A DNA stretch of 64,000 nt from Neisseria mucosa. GTDB taxonomy: Bacteria > Pseudomonadota > Gammaproteobacteria > Burkholderiales > Neisseriaceae. Where the stretch lies: positions 2,624,409 to 2,688,408 of the forward strand of contig CP028150.1 in NCBI GenBank assembly GCA_003028315.1. Direction: 5' to 3'. Below are positions 43,462 to 51,114 of this stretch, piece by piece (position 1 is the first letter of the stretch; every line of letters starts with the position of its first letter). The notes beneath the pieces were generated by a model that was given only the letters and a program-made list of their open reading frames with translations, had not been told where the DNA came from and searched no databases. The position numbers and the translations under genes are program-made.

Positions 43462-43500
43462 AAAAAAGCCAGCATTGCATGGCAATATTCTGGCTTTTTC
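43462..43500. terminator. Terminator of rpmF
   Basis: AAAAAAGCCAG and CTGGCTTTTT around about 17 bases. It ends the yceD-rpmF unit on the minus strand. Confidence 0.85.
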
Positions 43501-43516
43501 AGTCAGTCGAATAAGA

Positions 43517-43696
43517 TTATTCGCCTTTGGCTTTCACTACTTTACGGCCGCGGTACATACCGTTGGGGGAAATGTGGTGCGGGCGGTGTACTTCGCCGGT
43601 TACGCTGTCAACAGACAGAGAAGGCGCGGTCAAAGCGTCGTGAGAGCGGTGCATACCGCGTTTGGAAGGGGATTTTTTGTTTTGTTGAACGGCCAT
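43517..43696 (-). CDS. rpmF: 50S ribosomal protein L32
   Basis: 59-residue large-subunit protein starting MAVQQNKKSPSKRGMHRSHD and ending KVVKAKGE, read from ATG 43696. It lacks the zinc cysteines of the C+ form. It follows yceD by 34 bases in the standard yceD-rpmF order. Confidence 0.95.
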   Translation of the reverse strand: MAVQQNKKSPSKRGMHRSHDALTAPSLSVDSVTGEVHRPHHISPNGMYRGRKVVKAKGE

Positions 43697-43730
43697 TTCA
43701 AGCTCCTAGATAAATAAAACTGTGTCCTGA

Positions 43731-44231
43731 TTAACTGCTTTTCAAACCTGCTAAAACAGCAAAAGGGTTGGGTTTGTCCTGATTGACTTGTTCCAGCGCG
43801 GCATTGTCGCAGTTTTCGTGGCGCGGGGAGAAGGGGAGCGACATTAGGATTTGGTCTTCCACCAACCCGCGTACGTCGAGTTCTTTCTCAATCGGCATGC
43901 CTTCCAACTCTTCGTCGGCAAGCATTGCTTCATCCAAGTCCTCTTCGTTGGCGAACAAAACAATACGGCTGGTTTCGTCGAGCGTAAACGGCATGGGGCG
44001 GATACATCGCTGGCAAATCAGCGGCATATCGGCTTTGACGTTCAAATCGAGAAACAAACGCTGCAGTCGGTCGCGTCCGCCGCTCAGCGTAAACGACACT
44101 TTGGTTTGTTTGTCGGCCGGATAATCGTGCGAACGGACTCGTTCGTCCAATTCCTCAAGCAGGAAGCTGCCTTGCAGGGTCTGCTTTTCGGAGGCGAAAA
44201 CTTCTGGGTCAATCAAATTAGGGTCTGACAT
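43731..44231 (-). CDS. yceD: YceD/DUF177 family protein
   Basis: A 166-residue protein of the DUF177/YceD family, linked in other bacteria and plants to 23S rRNA accumulation. From ATG 44231 it reads MSDPNLIDPEVFA; the longer frame to 44564 overlaps the divergent maf gene. A CQRC pair near residue 73 and LPFSPRHENCDN near residue 135 match the family's conserved cysteines. It is the first gene of the yceD-rpmF unit, divergent from maf across 54 bases. Confidence 0.88.
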   Translation of the reverse strand: MSDPNLIDPEVFASEKQTLQGSFLLEELDERVRSHDYPADKQTKVSFTLSGGRDRLQRLFLDLNVKADMPLICQRCIRPMPFTLDETSRIVLFANEEDLDEAMLADEELEGMPIEKELDVRGLVEDQILMSLPFSPRHENCDNAALEQVNQDKPNPFAVLAGLKSS

Positions 44232-44285
44232 AAACGGGGTATGATATAATTTCGACAGTCTAACGTCAATATTTTTAAGCAAAAT

Positions 44286-44876
44286 ATGAGTGCAAAACTG
44301 CCTTTGATATTGGGTTCGGGTTCGGTGTTCCGCCGCGCGCAGCTCGAACGTTTGGGCATTGATTTTCAAACTGCCGCGCCTGATTTCGACGAAACGCCTG
44401 CTGCGGGTGAAAACGCGGCGGATACTGCCTTGCGTTTGGCGGAAGGGAAGGCGCGTTCGCTGGCGGCTCGATTTCCTGCCGCGTTGGTGATCGGAGCGGA
44501 CCAAGTGGCGTGGTGCAATGACCGCCAGTTGGGCAAACCGATGAACGTCGCAAATGCACAACAAATGCTTCGGGATTTGAGCGGCAGAAAGATTGAATTT
44601 TACAGCGCAATCGTGCTTTTGAATACTGCTTCGGGACGCATTCAGCGTCAGGTCGATAACACGTCGGTCGTGATGCGTGCGCTGACAGACGGGCAGATTG
44701 AGCGCTATCTGGCGCGTGAACCGGACGCGGTTTACTGCGCGGGTGCGGCGAAGAGCGAGGGCTTGGGCGCGGCGTTGCTGGAGCGCATAGACAGCAGCGA
44801 CCCGAACGCGCTTATCGGTTTGCCCATCTTCAAACTGGTCGAGTTTTTAAAAAACGAAGGCGTAGAAATCATTTAG
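44286..44876 (+). CDS. Maf-family nucleotide pyrophosphatase
   Basis: House-cleaning pyrophosphatase that hydrolyses modified nucleoside triphosphates; subtype closest to YceF (m7GTP) by context. The 196-residue product has the signature LILGSGSVFRRAQLERLG at residues 7-24, the FDETP motif near residue 36, and IGADQVAWCNDRQLGKP near residue 72. ATG 44286 overlaps the AT-rich spacer shared with yceD. An uptake-sequence hairpin follows. Confidence 0.88.
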   Translation: MSAKLPLILGSGSVFRRAQLERLGIDFQTAAPDFDETPAAGENAADTALRLAEGKARSLAARFPAALVIGADQVAWCNDRQLGKPMNVANAQQMLRDLSGRKIEFYSAIVLLNTASGRIQRQVDNTSVVMRALTDGQIERYLAREPDAVYCAGAAKSEGLGAALLERIDSSDPNALIGLPIFKLVEFLKNEGVEII

Positions 44877-44915
44877 GTCGTCTGAAAACAGTTGTCTGAC
44901 GGTTTCAGACGACCC
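44874..44915 (+). terminator. Uptake-sequence hairpin after maf
   Basis: AGGTCGTCTGAAAAC and GGTTTCAGACGACC around about 12 bases. Confidence 0.7.
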
Positions 44916-44935
44916 TCCGTATAGGAAACACCATC

Positions 44936-45646
44936 ATGTCCCCGATTCTTTACCTGATTCCCACCCCTTTGGGCGCGCCCGATACGCCTTGCCTGCTGCC
45001 GCACGAACAGGCGCAGATTACCGGTTTGACCGATTTCGTCGTCGAAGCCGAGAAAACCGCCCGCGCCCATTTGAAACATTTGGGCGTTACGACCCCCATC
45101 CGCGAGCTGAACCTGCAAACCCTCAATGAACACACCGATTTGAAAACTCTGCCCGAACTTCTGAAACCTTTGCAGGAAGGGCGCAGCATGGGCATCCTCA
45201 GCGAAGCGGGTTGTCCTGCGGTTGCCGATCCCGGCGCGAATTTGGCGGCATTGGCGCACCGACACGGCTATGAAGTCCGTCCGCTGGTTGGTCCGTCCAG
45301 CCTGTTGCTCGCGTTGATGGCGTCAGGGGCGAACGGGCAGAATTTTGCGTTCAAAGGCTATCTGCCGTCCGAGAAAAGCGAGCGTATTGCCGCTTTGAAG
45401 GGTTTAGAACAGCGTTCGCGCCAGCAAAACGAAACCCAGCTTTTCATCGAAACGCCTTACCGCAACGATGCACTGCTCGCCGACGCACTGGAAACCCTGC
45501 ACCCTGAAACCCGCCTCTGCACCGCAACCGACCTGACTTTGCCGACACAGGAAATCATCAGCCAAACCGTTGCCGCTTGGCGGAAATCGAAAACGCTGCC
45601 GAATTTGAAAAAACGCCCGACAATATTTGTGTTGCACGCAGGTTAG
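44936..45646 (+). CDS. SAM-dependent methyltransferase, tetrapyrrole-methylase fold
   Basis: A 236-residue protein of the RsmI-like tetrapyrrole methylase superfamily; substrate unknown. It has the N-terminal LYLIPTPLGAP, the SEAGCPAVADPGANLAALAHRHG loop near residue 85 (family GxPxISDPG) and VGPSSLLLALMASG near 117, where SAM binds. It is shorter than RsmI and lacks the RsmI C-terminal domain. It follows maf by 59 bases with a hairpin between. Confidence 0.82.
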   Translation: MSPILYLIPTPLGAPDTPCLLPHEQAQITGLTDFVVEAEKTARAHLKHLGVTTPIRELNLQTLNEHTDLKTLPELLKPLQEGRSMGILSEAGCPAVADPGANLAALAHRHGYEVRPLVGPSSLLLALMASGANGQNFAFKGYLPSEKSERIAALKGLEQRSRQQNETQLFIETPYRNDALLADALETLHPETRLCTATDLTLPTQEIISQTVAAWRKSKTLPNLKKRPTIFVLHAG

Positions 45647-45691
45647 GGAAGTAGGGGCGGGCGGTTGGATGAATTAGAGCCCGCCATACTG

Positions 45692-45740
45692 AAAAAGGTC
45701 GTCTGAAACCTTCCAGATAAGGTTTTCAGACGACCTTTGT
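45692..45740. terminator. Uptake-sequence terminator before the IS element
   Basis: AAAAGGTCGTCTGAAACC and GGTTTTCAGACGACCTTT around about 10 bases. Confidence 0.85.
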
Positions 45741-45773
45741 TTTATCTAAAGCTTATCCCTGCTTCAACATCAT

Positions 45774-47001
45774 GAGACCTTTGCAAAATTCCCCAAAATC
45801 CCCTAAATTCCCACCAAGACATTTAGGGGATTTCCCATGAGCACCTTCTTCCAACAAACCGCACAAGCCATGATTGCCAAACACATCGACCGCTTCCCAC
45901 TATTGAAGTTGGATCAGGTGATTGATTGGCAGCCGATCAAACAGTACCTGAATCGTCAAAGAACCCGTTACCTTAGAGACTACCGCGGCCGTCCCGCCTA
46001 TCCCCTGTTGTCCATGTTCAAAGCCGTCCTGCTCGGACAATGGCACAGCCTCTCCGATCCCGAACTCGAACACAGCCTCATCACCCGCATCGATTTCAAC
46101 CTGTTTTGCCGTTTTGACGAACTGAGCATCCCCGATTACAGCACCTTATGCCGCTACCGCAACTGGCTGGCGCAAGACGACACCCTGTCCGAATTGCTGG
46201 AACTGATTAACCGACAACTGGCCGAAAAAAACCTAAAATTAGAGAAGGCATCCGCCGCCGTCATTGATGCCACCATTATTCAGACTGCCGGCAGCAAACA
46301 GCGTCAGGCCATAGAAGTTGACGAGGAAGGACAAGTCAGCGGCCAAACCACACCGAGTAAGGACAAAGATGCCCGTTGGACAAAGAAAAACGGCCTCTAC
46401 AAACTCGGTTACAAACAACATACCCGTACCGATGAGGAAGGCTATATCGAGAAACTGCACATCACTCCTGCCAATACCCATGAGTGCAACCATCTATCCC
46501 CTTTGTTGGAAGGCATTGCCGAAGGTACGACCGTCTATGCCGACAAAGGCTACGACAGTAAGGAAAACCGGCAACATCTGAAAGAGCATCGGTTGTTAGA
46601 CGGCATTATGCGCAAAGCCTGCCGCAACCGTCCGCTGACGGAAGCGCAAACCAAACGCAACCGATATTTGTCGAAGACCCGTTATGTGGTCGAACAAAGC
46701 TTTGGGACGCTGCACCGTAAATTCCGCTACGCCCGGGCAGCCTATTTCGGACTGATTAAAGTGAGTGCACAAAGCCATCTGAAGGCGATGTGTTTAAACC
46801 TGTTGAAAGCGGCTAACAGGCTAAGTGTGCCTGTTGCCGCCTAAAAGGCGGCCCGGATGCCTGATTATGGGGTATCCGGGGAGGATTAGGGGGTATTGGG
46901 GTAAAATCAGGAGCAATTAGGGGCGGAAACAGCCGAAAACAGCCGAAAACCTGTGTTTGGGTTTCGGTTGTCGGGGAGAAGGGCTTTTTTGCAAAGGTCT
47001 C
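45774..47001 (+). mobile_element. IS5-family insertion sequence, apparently intact
   Basis: 1228 bp bounded by perfect inverted repeats GAGACCTTTGCAAAA and TTTTGCAAAGGTCTC. ATCAT is directly repeated on both sides (45769-45773 and 47002-47006). It contains one full transposase gene. The insertion lies exactly at the uppP stop codon, which is inside the repeated target. Confidence 0.92.
45837..46844 (+). CDS. IS5-family transposase
   Basis: DDE transposase of 335 residues, complete. The catalytic Asp lies in AAVIDATIIQ near residue 141, the second Asp in TTVYADKGYDSKENRQ near residue 237, and the Glu in RNRYLSKTRYVVEQSFG near residue 290. The N-terminus has the IS5 DUF772-type LLSMFKAVLLGQWHSLSDPELEHSL segment. 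The ATG follows a short leader inside the IS. It resembles the IS1106 group by its ends, from recall. Confidence 0.93.
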   Translation: MSTFFQQTAQAMIAKHIDRFPLLKLDQVIDWQPIKQYLNRQRTRYLRDYRGRPAYPLLSMFKAVLLGQWHSLSDPELEHSLITRIDFNLFCRFDELSIPDYSTLCRYRNWLAQDDTLSELLELINRQLAEKNLKLEKASAAVIDATIIQTAGSKQRQAIEVDEEGQVSGQTTPSKDKDARWTKKNGLYKLGYKQHTRTDEEGYIEKLHITPANTHECNHLSPLLEGIAEGTTVYADKGYDSKENRQHLKEHRLLDGIMRKACRNRPLTEAQTKRNRYLSKTRYVVEQSFGTLHRKFRYARAAYFGLIKVSAQSHLKAMCLNLLKAANRLSVPVAA

Positions 47002-47002
47002 A

Positions 47003-47827
47003 TCATGCTGCCCATTTGACCCAGCCCATCGCCCAAGTCAGCAGAATCAATCCGCCGAAGACGATGCGGTAATAGGCAAACGGAACATAGTTTTTGCTGG
47101 ACACGAATTTCAATAGCGATTTAATCGCCAAGAGGCCTGCCAAGAAGGCAGCGATGAAACCGACGGCAATCAGGCCGACATCCTGCAAAGTAAAGAGTTT
47201 GTAGTGTTTCAATACGTCATAGCCGGTGGCGGCAATCATCATCGGCACGGCGAGGAAGAAAGAAAATTCGGTCGCAGCTTTGCGCTCGATGCCCCACAGC
47301 ATACCGCCCATAATCGTACTGCCCGAACGCGAAGTCCCCGGCACCAGCGCGCAGATTTGGGCGCAGCCGACCACAAGCGCGTCGATCGGGCGCATTTCGT
47401 CCACACTTTTGACTTTCGGTTTGATTGTGCTTTGGCGTTTTTCGACCCATAAAATAAAGAATCCGCCCAATACCAACATGGTGGCGACGGTAATCGGGTT
47501 AAACAGATATAATTTAATTTGTTTGCTAAACAGCAAACCTACGACTGCCGCTGGCACGAACGCGACGGCAAGGTTCAACACGAAGCGGTTGGCGGTGCGG
47601 TCTTTGCCCAGTCCGGATAAAACGGAGGTAAAACGTTGACGGTATTCAAAAATCACGGCAAGCACCGCGCCCAGTTGGATGGCGATTTCAAATACTTTGC
47701 CGTTGCTGTGGAAATTGAGCAAGTCGCCTAATACAATCAAGTGGCCGGTACTTGAAATCGGCAGAAATTCCGTCAAGCCTTCCACAATGCCCATAAGCAG
47801 GGCCTTTAATAGAGTAAAAATGTCCAT
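47003..47827 (-). CDS. uppP: Undecaprenyl-diphosphatase UppP (BacA)
   Basis: Membrane phosphatase that recycles undecaprenyl diphosphate for peptidoglycan synthesis; overproduction gives bacitracin resistance. The 274-residue product has about eight helices, GLTEFLPISSTGHLI near residue 17 and the catalytic PGTSRSGSTIMGGML segment near residue 165. It starts at ATG 47827. Its stop codon TGA (47005-47003) lies in the IS target duplication, so the IS abuts the gene but leaves the protein complete. Any native downstream terminator is displaced. Confidence 0.95.
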   Translation of the reverse strand: MDIFTLLKALLMGIVEGLTEFLPISSTGHLIVLGDLLNFHSNGKVFEIAIQLGAVLAVIFEYRQRFTSVLSGLGKDRTANRFVLNLAVAFVPAAVVGLLFSKQIKLYLFNPITVATMLVLGGFFILWVEKRQSTIKPKVKSVDEMRPIDALVVGCAQICALVPGTSRSGSTIMGGMLWGIERKAATEFSFFLAVPMMIAATGYDVLKHYKLFTLQDVGLIAVGFIAAFLAGLLAIKSLLKFVSSKNYVPFAYYRIVFGGLILLTWAMGWVKWAA

Positions 47828-47977
47828 ATTGCTTTCTTTTTTGGTTTTCAGACGACGTTTGCCCGTCTGGATTTCAGGATGAAGCGGTATCAGAATCGGA
47901 AAACTGCTGCGGTATGGCGGTGTTTACCCCATCCCTCAGCAGTATCATTTTTATGGATTTTACGCCGCCCAAAACAA

Positions 47978-48032
47978 ACAGACAGTTCGGAAACCGCCTT
48001 ATCTTTTGCGGTCATTCCGAAACTGTCTGGCT
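47978..48032. terminator. Terminator of dsbA
   Basis: CAGACAGTT-CGGAA and TTCCGAAACTGTCTG form a long stem with T-rich sequence on the minus side, just beyond the dsbA stop. Confidence 0.78.
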
Positions 48033-48040
48033 AAATTCCG

Positions 48041-48685
48041 TCAGCGCGCGGCTTTGCCGGAACGCTCTTGGCGGACTTTGTTAATCAGCTCGCCTATGAT
48101 TTTCTGCCCATTCGCCCAATCGCTGCTGAATATGACCCGATACTTGCCTCCGACGATGACGTCCGGCGTGCCTTCGATACGGTAAGTCTCGGTCAGGCTT
48201 TGCATTTTTTTAGCGGCTGCGAGGCTGGCGGGTGCGTCGTATGCGGCAATCAGTTTTTTGCTGTCAAAGCTTTTTTGTGCCGCCGCCCAGCTTTTGAAAG
48301 TGGCGGTATCCGCCAAATTGATTTTCTGTTCGTGTACGGCTTTGAAAATAGCGGGGTTTGCCTGATACTTCAAACCCGAAGCGTTAACCGCCGCGGCAAC
48401 CCGCGCCAAGCCCAGCATTTCAGGCATCCAGACGACGTGTTCGGTACGCAGGTAAACGTCTTTCGGAAAAGTTTTGCTGTATGACAGCAAGACGGGATCA
48501 AAGTTTTGGCAATGTATGCAGAAATAGCCGAAAAATTCCAAAACTTCGATTTTGGATGCGTCTCGTTGTGGAATCGGTTTGTTCAAAACCGTGTAATCCA
48601 CACCTTCGACCGCAGCCTGCGCGCTTGCGGAAAAGGCAAGCGCAAGGCTGAGGAGGACGGCTACCGGTTTGCTTGTCCGTTTCAT
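48041..48685 (-). CDS. dsbA: Thiol:disulfide interchange protein DsbA
   Basis: Periplasmic oxidant that inserts disulfides into exported proteins. The 214-residue product has a cleavable signal peptide (cut after about residue 24, Ala-Gln-Ala) with no lipobox, the active site CIHC at Cys56-Cys59 and the cis-proline in EGTPDVIVGG near residue 176. Meningococci carry several DsbA paralogues, some of them lipoproteins; this is a soluble type. It starts ten bases after the FtsN-like gene's stop, so the two are probably one operon. Confidence 0.93.
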   Translation of the reverse strand: MKRTSKPVAVLLSLALAFSASAQAAVEGVDYTVLNKPIPQRDASKIEVLEFFGYFCIHCQNFDPVLLSYSKTFPKDVYLRTEHVVWMPEMLGLARVAAAVNASGLKYQANPAIFKAVHEQKINLADTATFKSWAAAQKSFDSKKLIAAYDAPASLAAAKKMQSLTETYRIEGTPDVIVGGKYRVIFSSDWANGQKIIGELINKVRQERSGKAAR

Positions 48686-48695
48686 TGCTGCCTCC

Positions 48696-49790
48696 TTATT
48701 GAGCCGAACGCATCAGGCTGTTGATATTGTGTTTTTGCAAGTCTTTCTGAACGTTTTTTGCGGCTTCAGACGACATGCTGTTGCTTTGTACGCGATAAAC
48801 GGTTTTGTCGCCGTTGGTGCGTTCGACCACTTTGGACGAAATGCCCAGCATGGCGAGTTTGGCACGTTGCGCGTCGGCGCTGTTGCGGTCGGCGTACGAA
48901 CCCATTTGCAGGATGACTTTCTTACCGCCTTCCGCAGTTTTGGCTTCGGCTTTGGCGTTGCCGGCTTTAGCGGTTTGTTTTTCTGCTTCGGCTTTCTTCA
49001 CTTCTTTCGCCGCGCCTTTATTTGCTTCCTGACGGGCTTTTTCGATGCTGCCGCTGTTCAGGATTTGCTCGGGGGTCGGCTTGTTGGTTTTGGCCGTTTC
49101 GGTTTTCTTGGCTTCGGAGGCTTTCTTCTCAGCCGCTTTTTTCTCGGCGAGTTTGCGCTCGGCGCGCGCTTTTTGTTTGTCCGTCAACTCGGCTGCCTTT
49201 TTGGCTTTATCGGCGGCTTCTTTGTCGGCTTTTTCTTTTTCTGCGCGTTTTTTCGCAAGCTCTGCCTTTTTCTCGGCGAGTTTTTGTCTCAACTCGCGTT
49301 CGGCAGATTCTTTGTCTTCTTTTTCAGCTTCGCGCAGGGCTTTTTCTGCTTCGCGGGCTTCGTCTTCCGCTTCATGGACGGCACGCTCTTTTTCCGCTTT
49401 TTCTTTGTCCGCGCGTTCTTTCTCGGCTTTGGCTTTATCTGCCTTTTCTTTCGCTTCTTTGTCTGCGCGTTCTTTTTCTTTGGCTGACGCATCGTCGTCG
49501 GCTTCGCTGCGTTTCTGTTCGGGCTTGGCTTCTTCTGCCGGACGCTCTTTCTCTACGGGAACGACGACAGGCTGCTCTTCAGTTGCGGGCTTGGACTCAG
49601 GTTTGGATTTTTCCTGCGGCTTGAGGATTTCAGGCTCGGTTTGCTGTTTTTGAGGCTCGGTCGCGCCTTTGAAGGCGTTCGGGGTGTCTTGATTCAGAAA
49701 ATACAGGATGCCCCCGATCACGCCGGTGGCGAGGATGAGGCCGAAGAAAAAGCCGAAAAGGCCTTTGCCGTATTGAGTGTTCTTATTCAT
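48696..49790 (-). CDS. FtsN-like SPOR-domain cell division protein
   Basis: Bitopic membrane protein that probably binds septal peptidoglycan. From ATG 49790 the product is 364 residues. It has a short cytoplasmic part, one membrane helix at about residues 11-31, a long Lys/Glu/Ala-rich periplasmic region (about residues 45-275) with coiled-coil character, and a C-terminal SPOR domain (about 287-360) beginning KKVILQMGSYADRNSADAQRAKL. Its order and composition match FtsN-like proteins. The longer frame to 49856 lacks a ribosome site. It is upstream of dsbA in the same unit. Confidence 0.82.
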   Translation of the reverse strand: MNKNTQYGKGLFGFFFGLILATGVIGGILYFLNQDTPNAFKGATEPQKQQTEPEILKPQEKSKPESKPATEEQPVVVPVEKERPAEEAKPEQKRSEADDDASAKEKERADKEAKEKADKAKAEKERADKEKAEKERAVHEAEDEAREAEKALREAEKEDKESAERELRQKLAEKKAELAKKRAEKEKADKEAADKAKKAAELTDKQKARAERKLAEKKAAEKKASEAKKTETAKTNKPTPEQILNSGSIEKARQEANKGAAKEVKKAEAEKQTAKAGNAKAEAKTAEGGKKVILQMGSYADRNSADAQRAKLAMLGISSKVVERTNGDKTVYRVQSNSMSSEAAKNVQKDLQKHNINSLMRSAQ

Positions 49791-50082
49791 GAGATACCTA
49801 TATTGATGATGCCGTTCAGACGACCTTTTGGCGGCAGAGGAATCTGCTGCTGCCATCGGCAGGGACGGGTCATTTTATCAATATCCTTTATATTGGGCAA
49901 AAATGCGCCGTTTGTTTACATGGTTTTTACGAAAACCGCCGTGATGTTATGACGCGCTGACAATTTATCAAAAACAGAATTTTCCTGATAAAACAGTATA
50001 TTCCTGGCTTAAAACACCAGCAAGATACCCAACCGGTCTCAGCTTTTATCTTGAATCTTCCGTTTTCAGTATTCAAGGGCGG

Positions 50083-50343
50083 CTGGTATCAAGCAGTTAC
50101 GACAAGTTGGGCGTGAGCGGTTTTATCCATTACCGTATCAACCATTCCAAGGAGTTTGCAGACCGTCAGAACCACATCAACGGTATCGAGAACTTTTGGA
50201 ATCAGGCAAAGCGGGTTTTACGTAAATACAACGGAATTGACCGAAAATCTTTCCCGCTATTCTTGGAAGGATGCGAATTCCGGTTTAACTTCGGTAAACC
50301 GTCTCAATAGCTTAAAATTCTGCGGGATTGGTGTGGAATTTAG
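50083..50343 (+). pseudogene. IS1595/IS1016-like transposase remnant
   Basis: The frame reads SSSYDKLGVSGF, then RINHSKEFADRQNHINGIENFWN and KYNGIDRKSFPLFL, the C-terminal third of an ISXO2-type transposase. A TAG at 50308-50310 interrupts the usual continuation, which goes on in frame to a second stop at 50341. The N-terminal two thirds are absent and no inverted repeats were found, so it is a relic. Confidence 0.82.
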
Positions 50344-50582
50344 AGCCAATCTACGTCAGCCCCTAACATTTTGATTATTTGTTCCTACAAATGCGAATTT
50401 GCTTCTCCATTTTTATTAGCCATAACGATGGTGCTGATTTACTTGACTGTACTGCTTCTATTTAATTATATTAATGATCTTAAAAGGTTATATTTGTTAA
50501 TTAAAAACTATATTTTATTGATAAATCAATATTTAAATTTAGTCTATAATCAGACTGTGTTTTGAGCTAACCTTTCTTCAAT

Positions 50583-51010
50583 TCATGTATATGTTACATA
50601 TATAAAATCTGATATGGTGTGTGCTTTTGTAAAATCATAGTAACCCTCTGGTATCTGAAATAAATCATTCATAACCCGTTTTTCTAAAAAAACTTTATCC
50701 TCATGATAATTATTAAAAAACAGAATTTTAATTCCTGAAAATTTTTTAAATTTTTCAAATAAGCTATTATGGGCAAAAACAAAAGGAATCATACAGTTTA
50801 ATAATATAAAATCAGTTTCTTTCTCCCCATGAAAAGCAACCCAATTTTCAATTCCTTCATCCCAATCCGTCTCGAATGAAAAATAATTTGATATTAAAAA
50901 ATAGATTTTTTTAAAGAGATTACATCATACCTACGCTCCATACCCCATAAAAAATCCTGTGTCAAATCGTAAAAAACATTAGTTTCCTGGCATCGCATAA
51001 ATAACCCCAT
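50583..51010 (-). pseudogene. Candidate immunity gene, frameshifted
   Basis: On the minus strand an ATG at 51010 opens a frame containing FYDLTQDFLWGMERRYDVI. It then passes a run of seven A (50906-50912), where a one-base shift is needed to continue into FLISNYFSFETDWDEGIENW and on to a stop at 50583. With the shift repaired the product would be 142 residues, acidic and aromatic-rich, like small immunity proteins. It overlaps the toxin-like tail just upstream. I do not recognise the family. Confidence 0.5.
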
Positions 51011-51092
51011 TGTTTTTCCGATAAGCATTAATAACTTTTATATGCTTACCATTTGCATATCCTACAATCTCTGAAGACAGAGTTGATTTACC
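50979..51092 (-). pseudogene. C-terminal tail of a polymorphic toxin-like protein
   Basis: A 37-codon open segment without a start, closed upstream by an in-frame TAG and ending GVIYAMPGN-stop. Residues such as SSEIVGYANGKHIKVINAYRK look like the C-terminus of a nuclease-type toxin domain (MafB/CdiA/Rhs style). Only this tail survives beside comM. The assignment rests on appearance and on the adjoining immunity-like gene. Confidence 0.4.
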
Positions 51093-51114
51093 CTATCAGG
51101 TCGTCTGAAAAACC

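Noticed and set aside
50371..50565. 64-codon hydrophobic frame after the transposase relic
   Set aside because: In an AT-rich segment where Leu/Ile/Tyr-rich frames arise by chance; no ribosome site.
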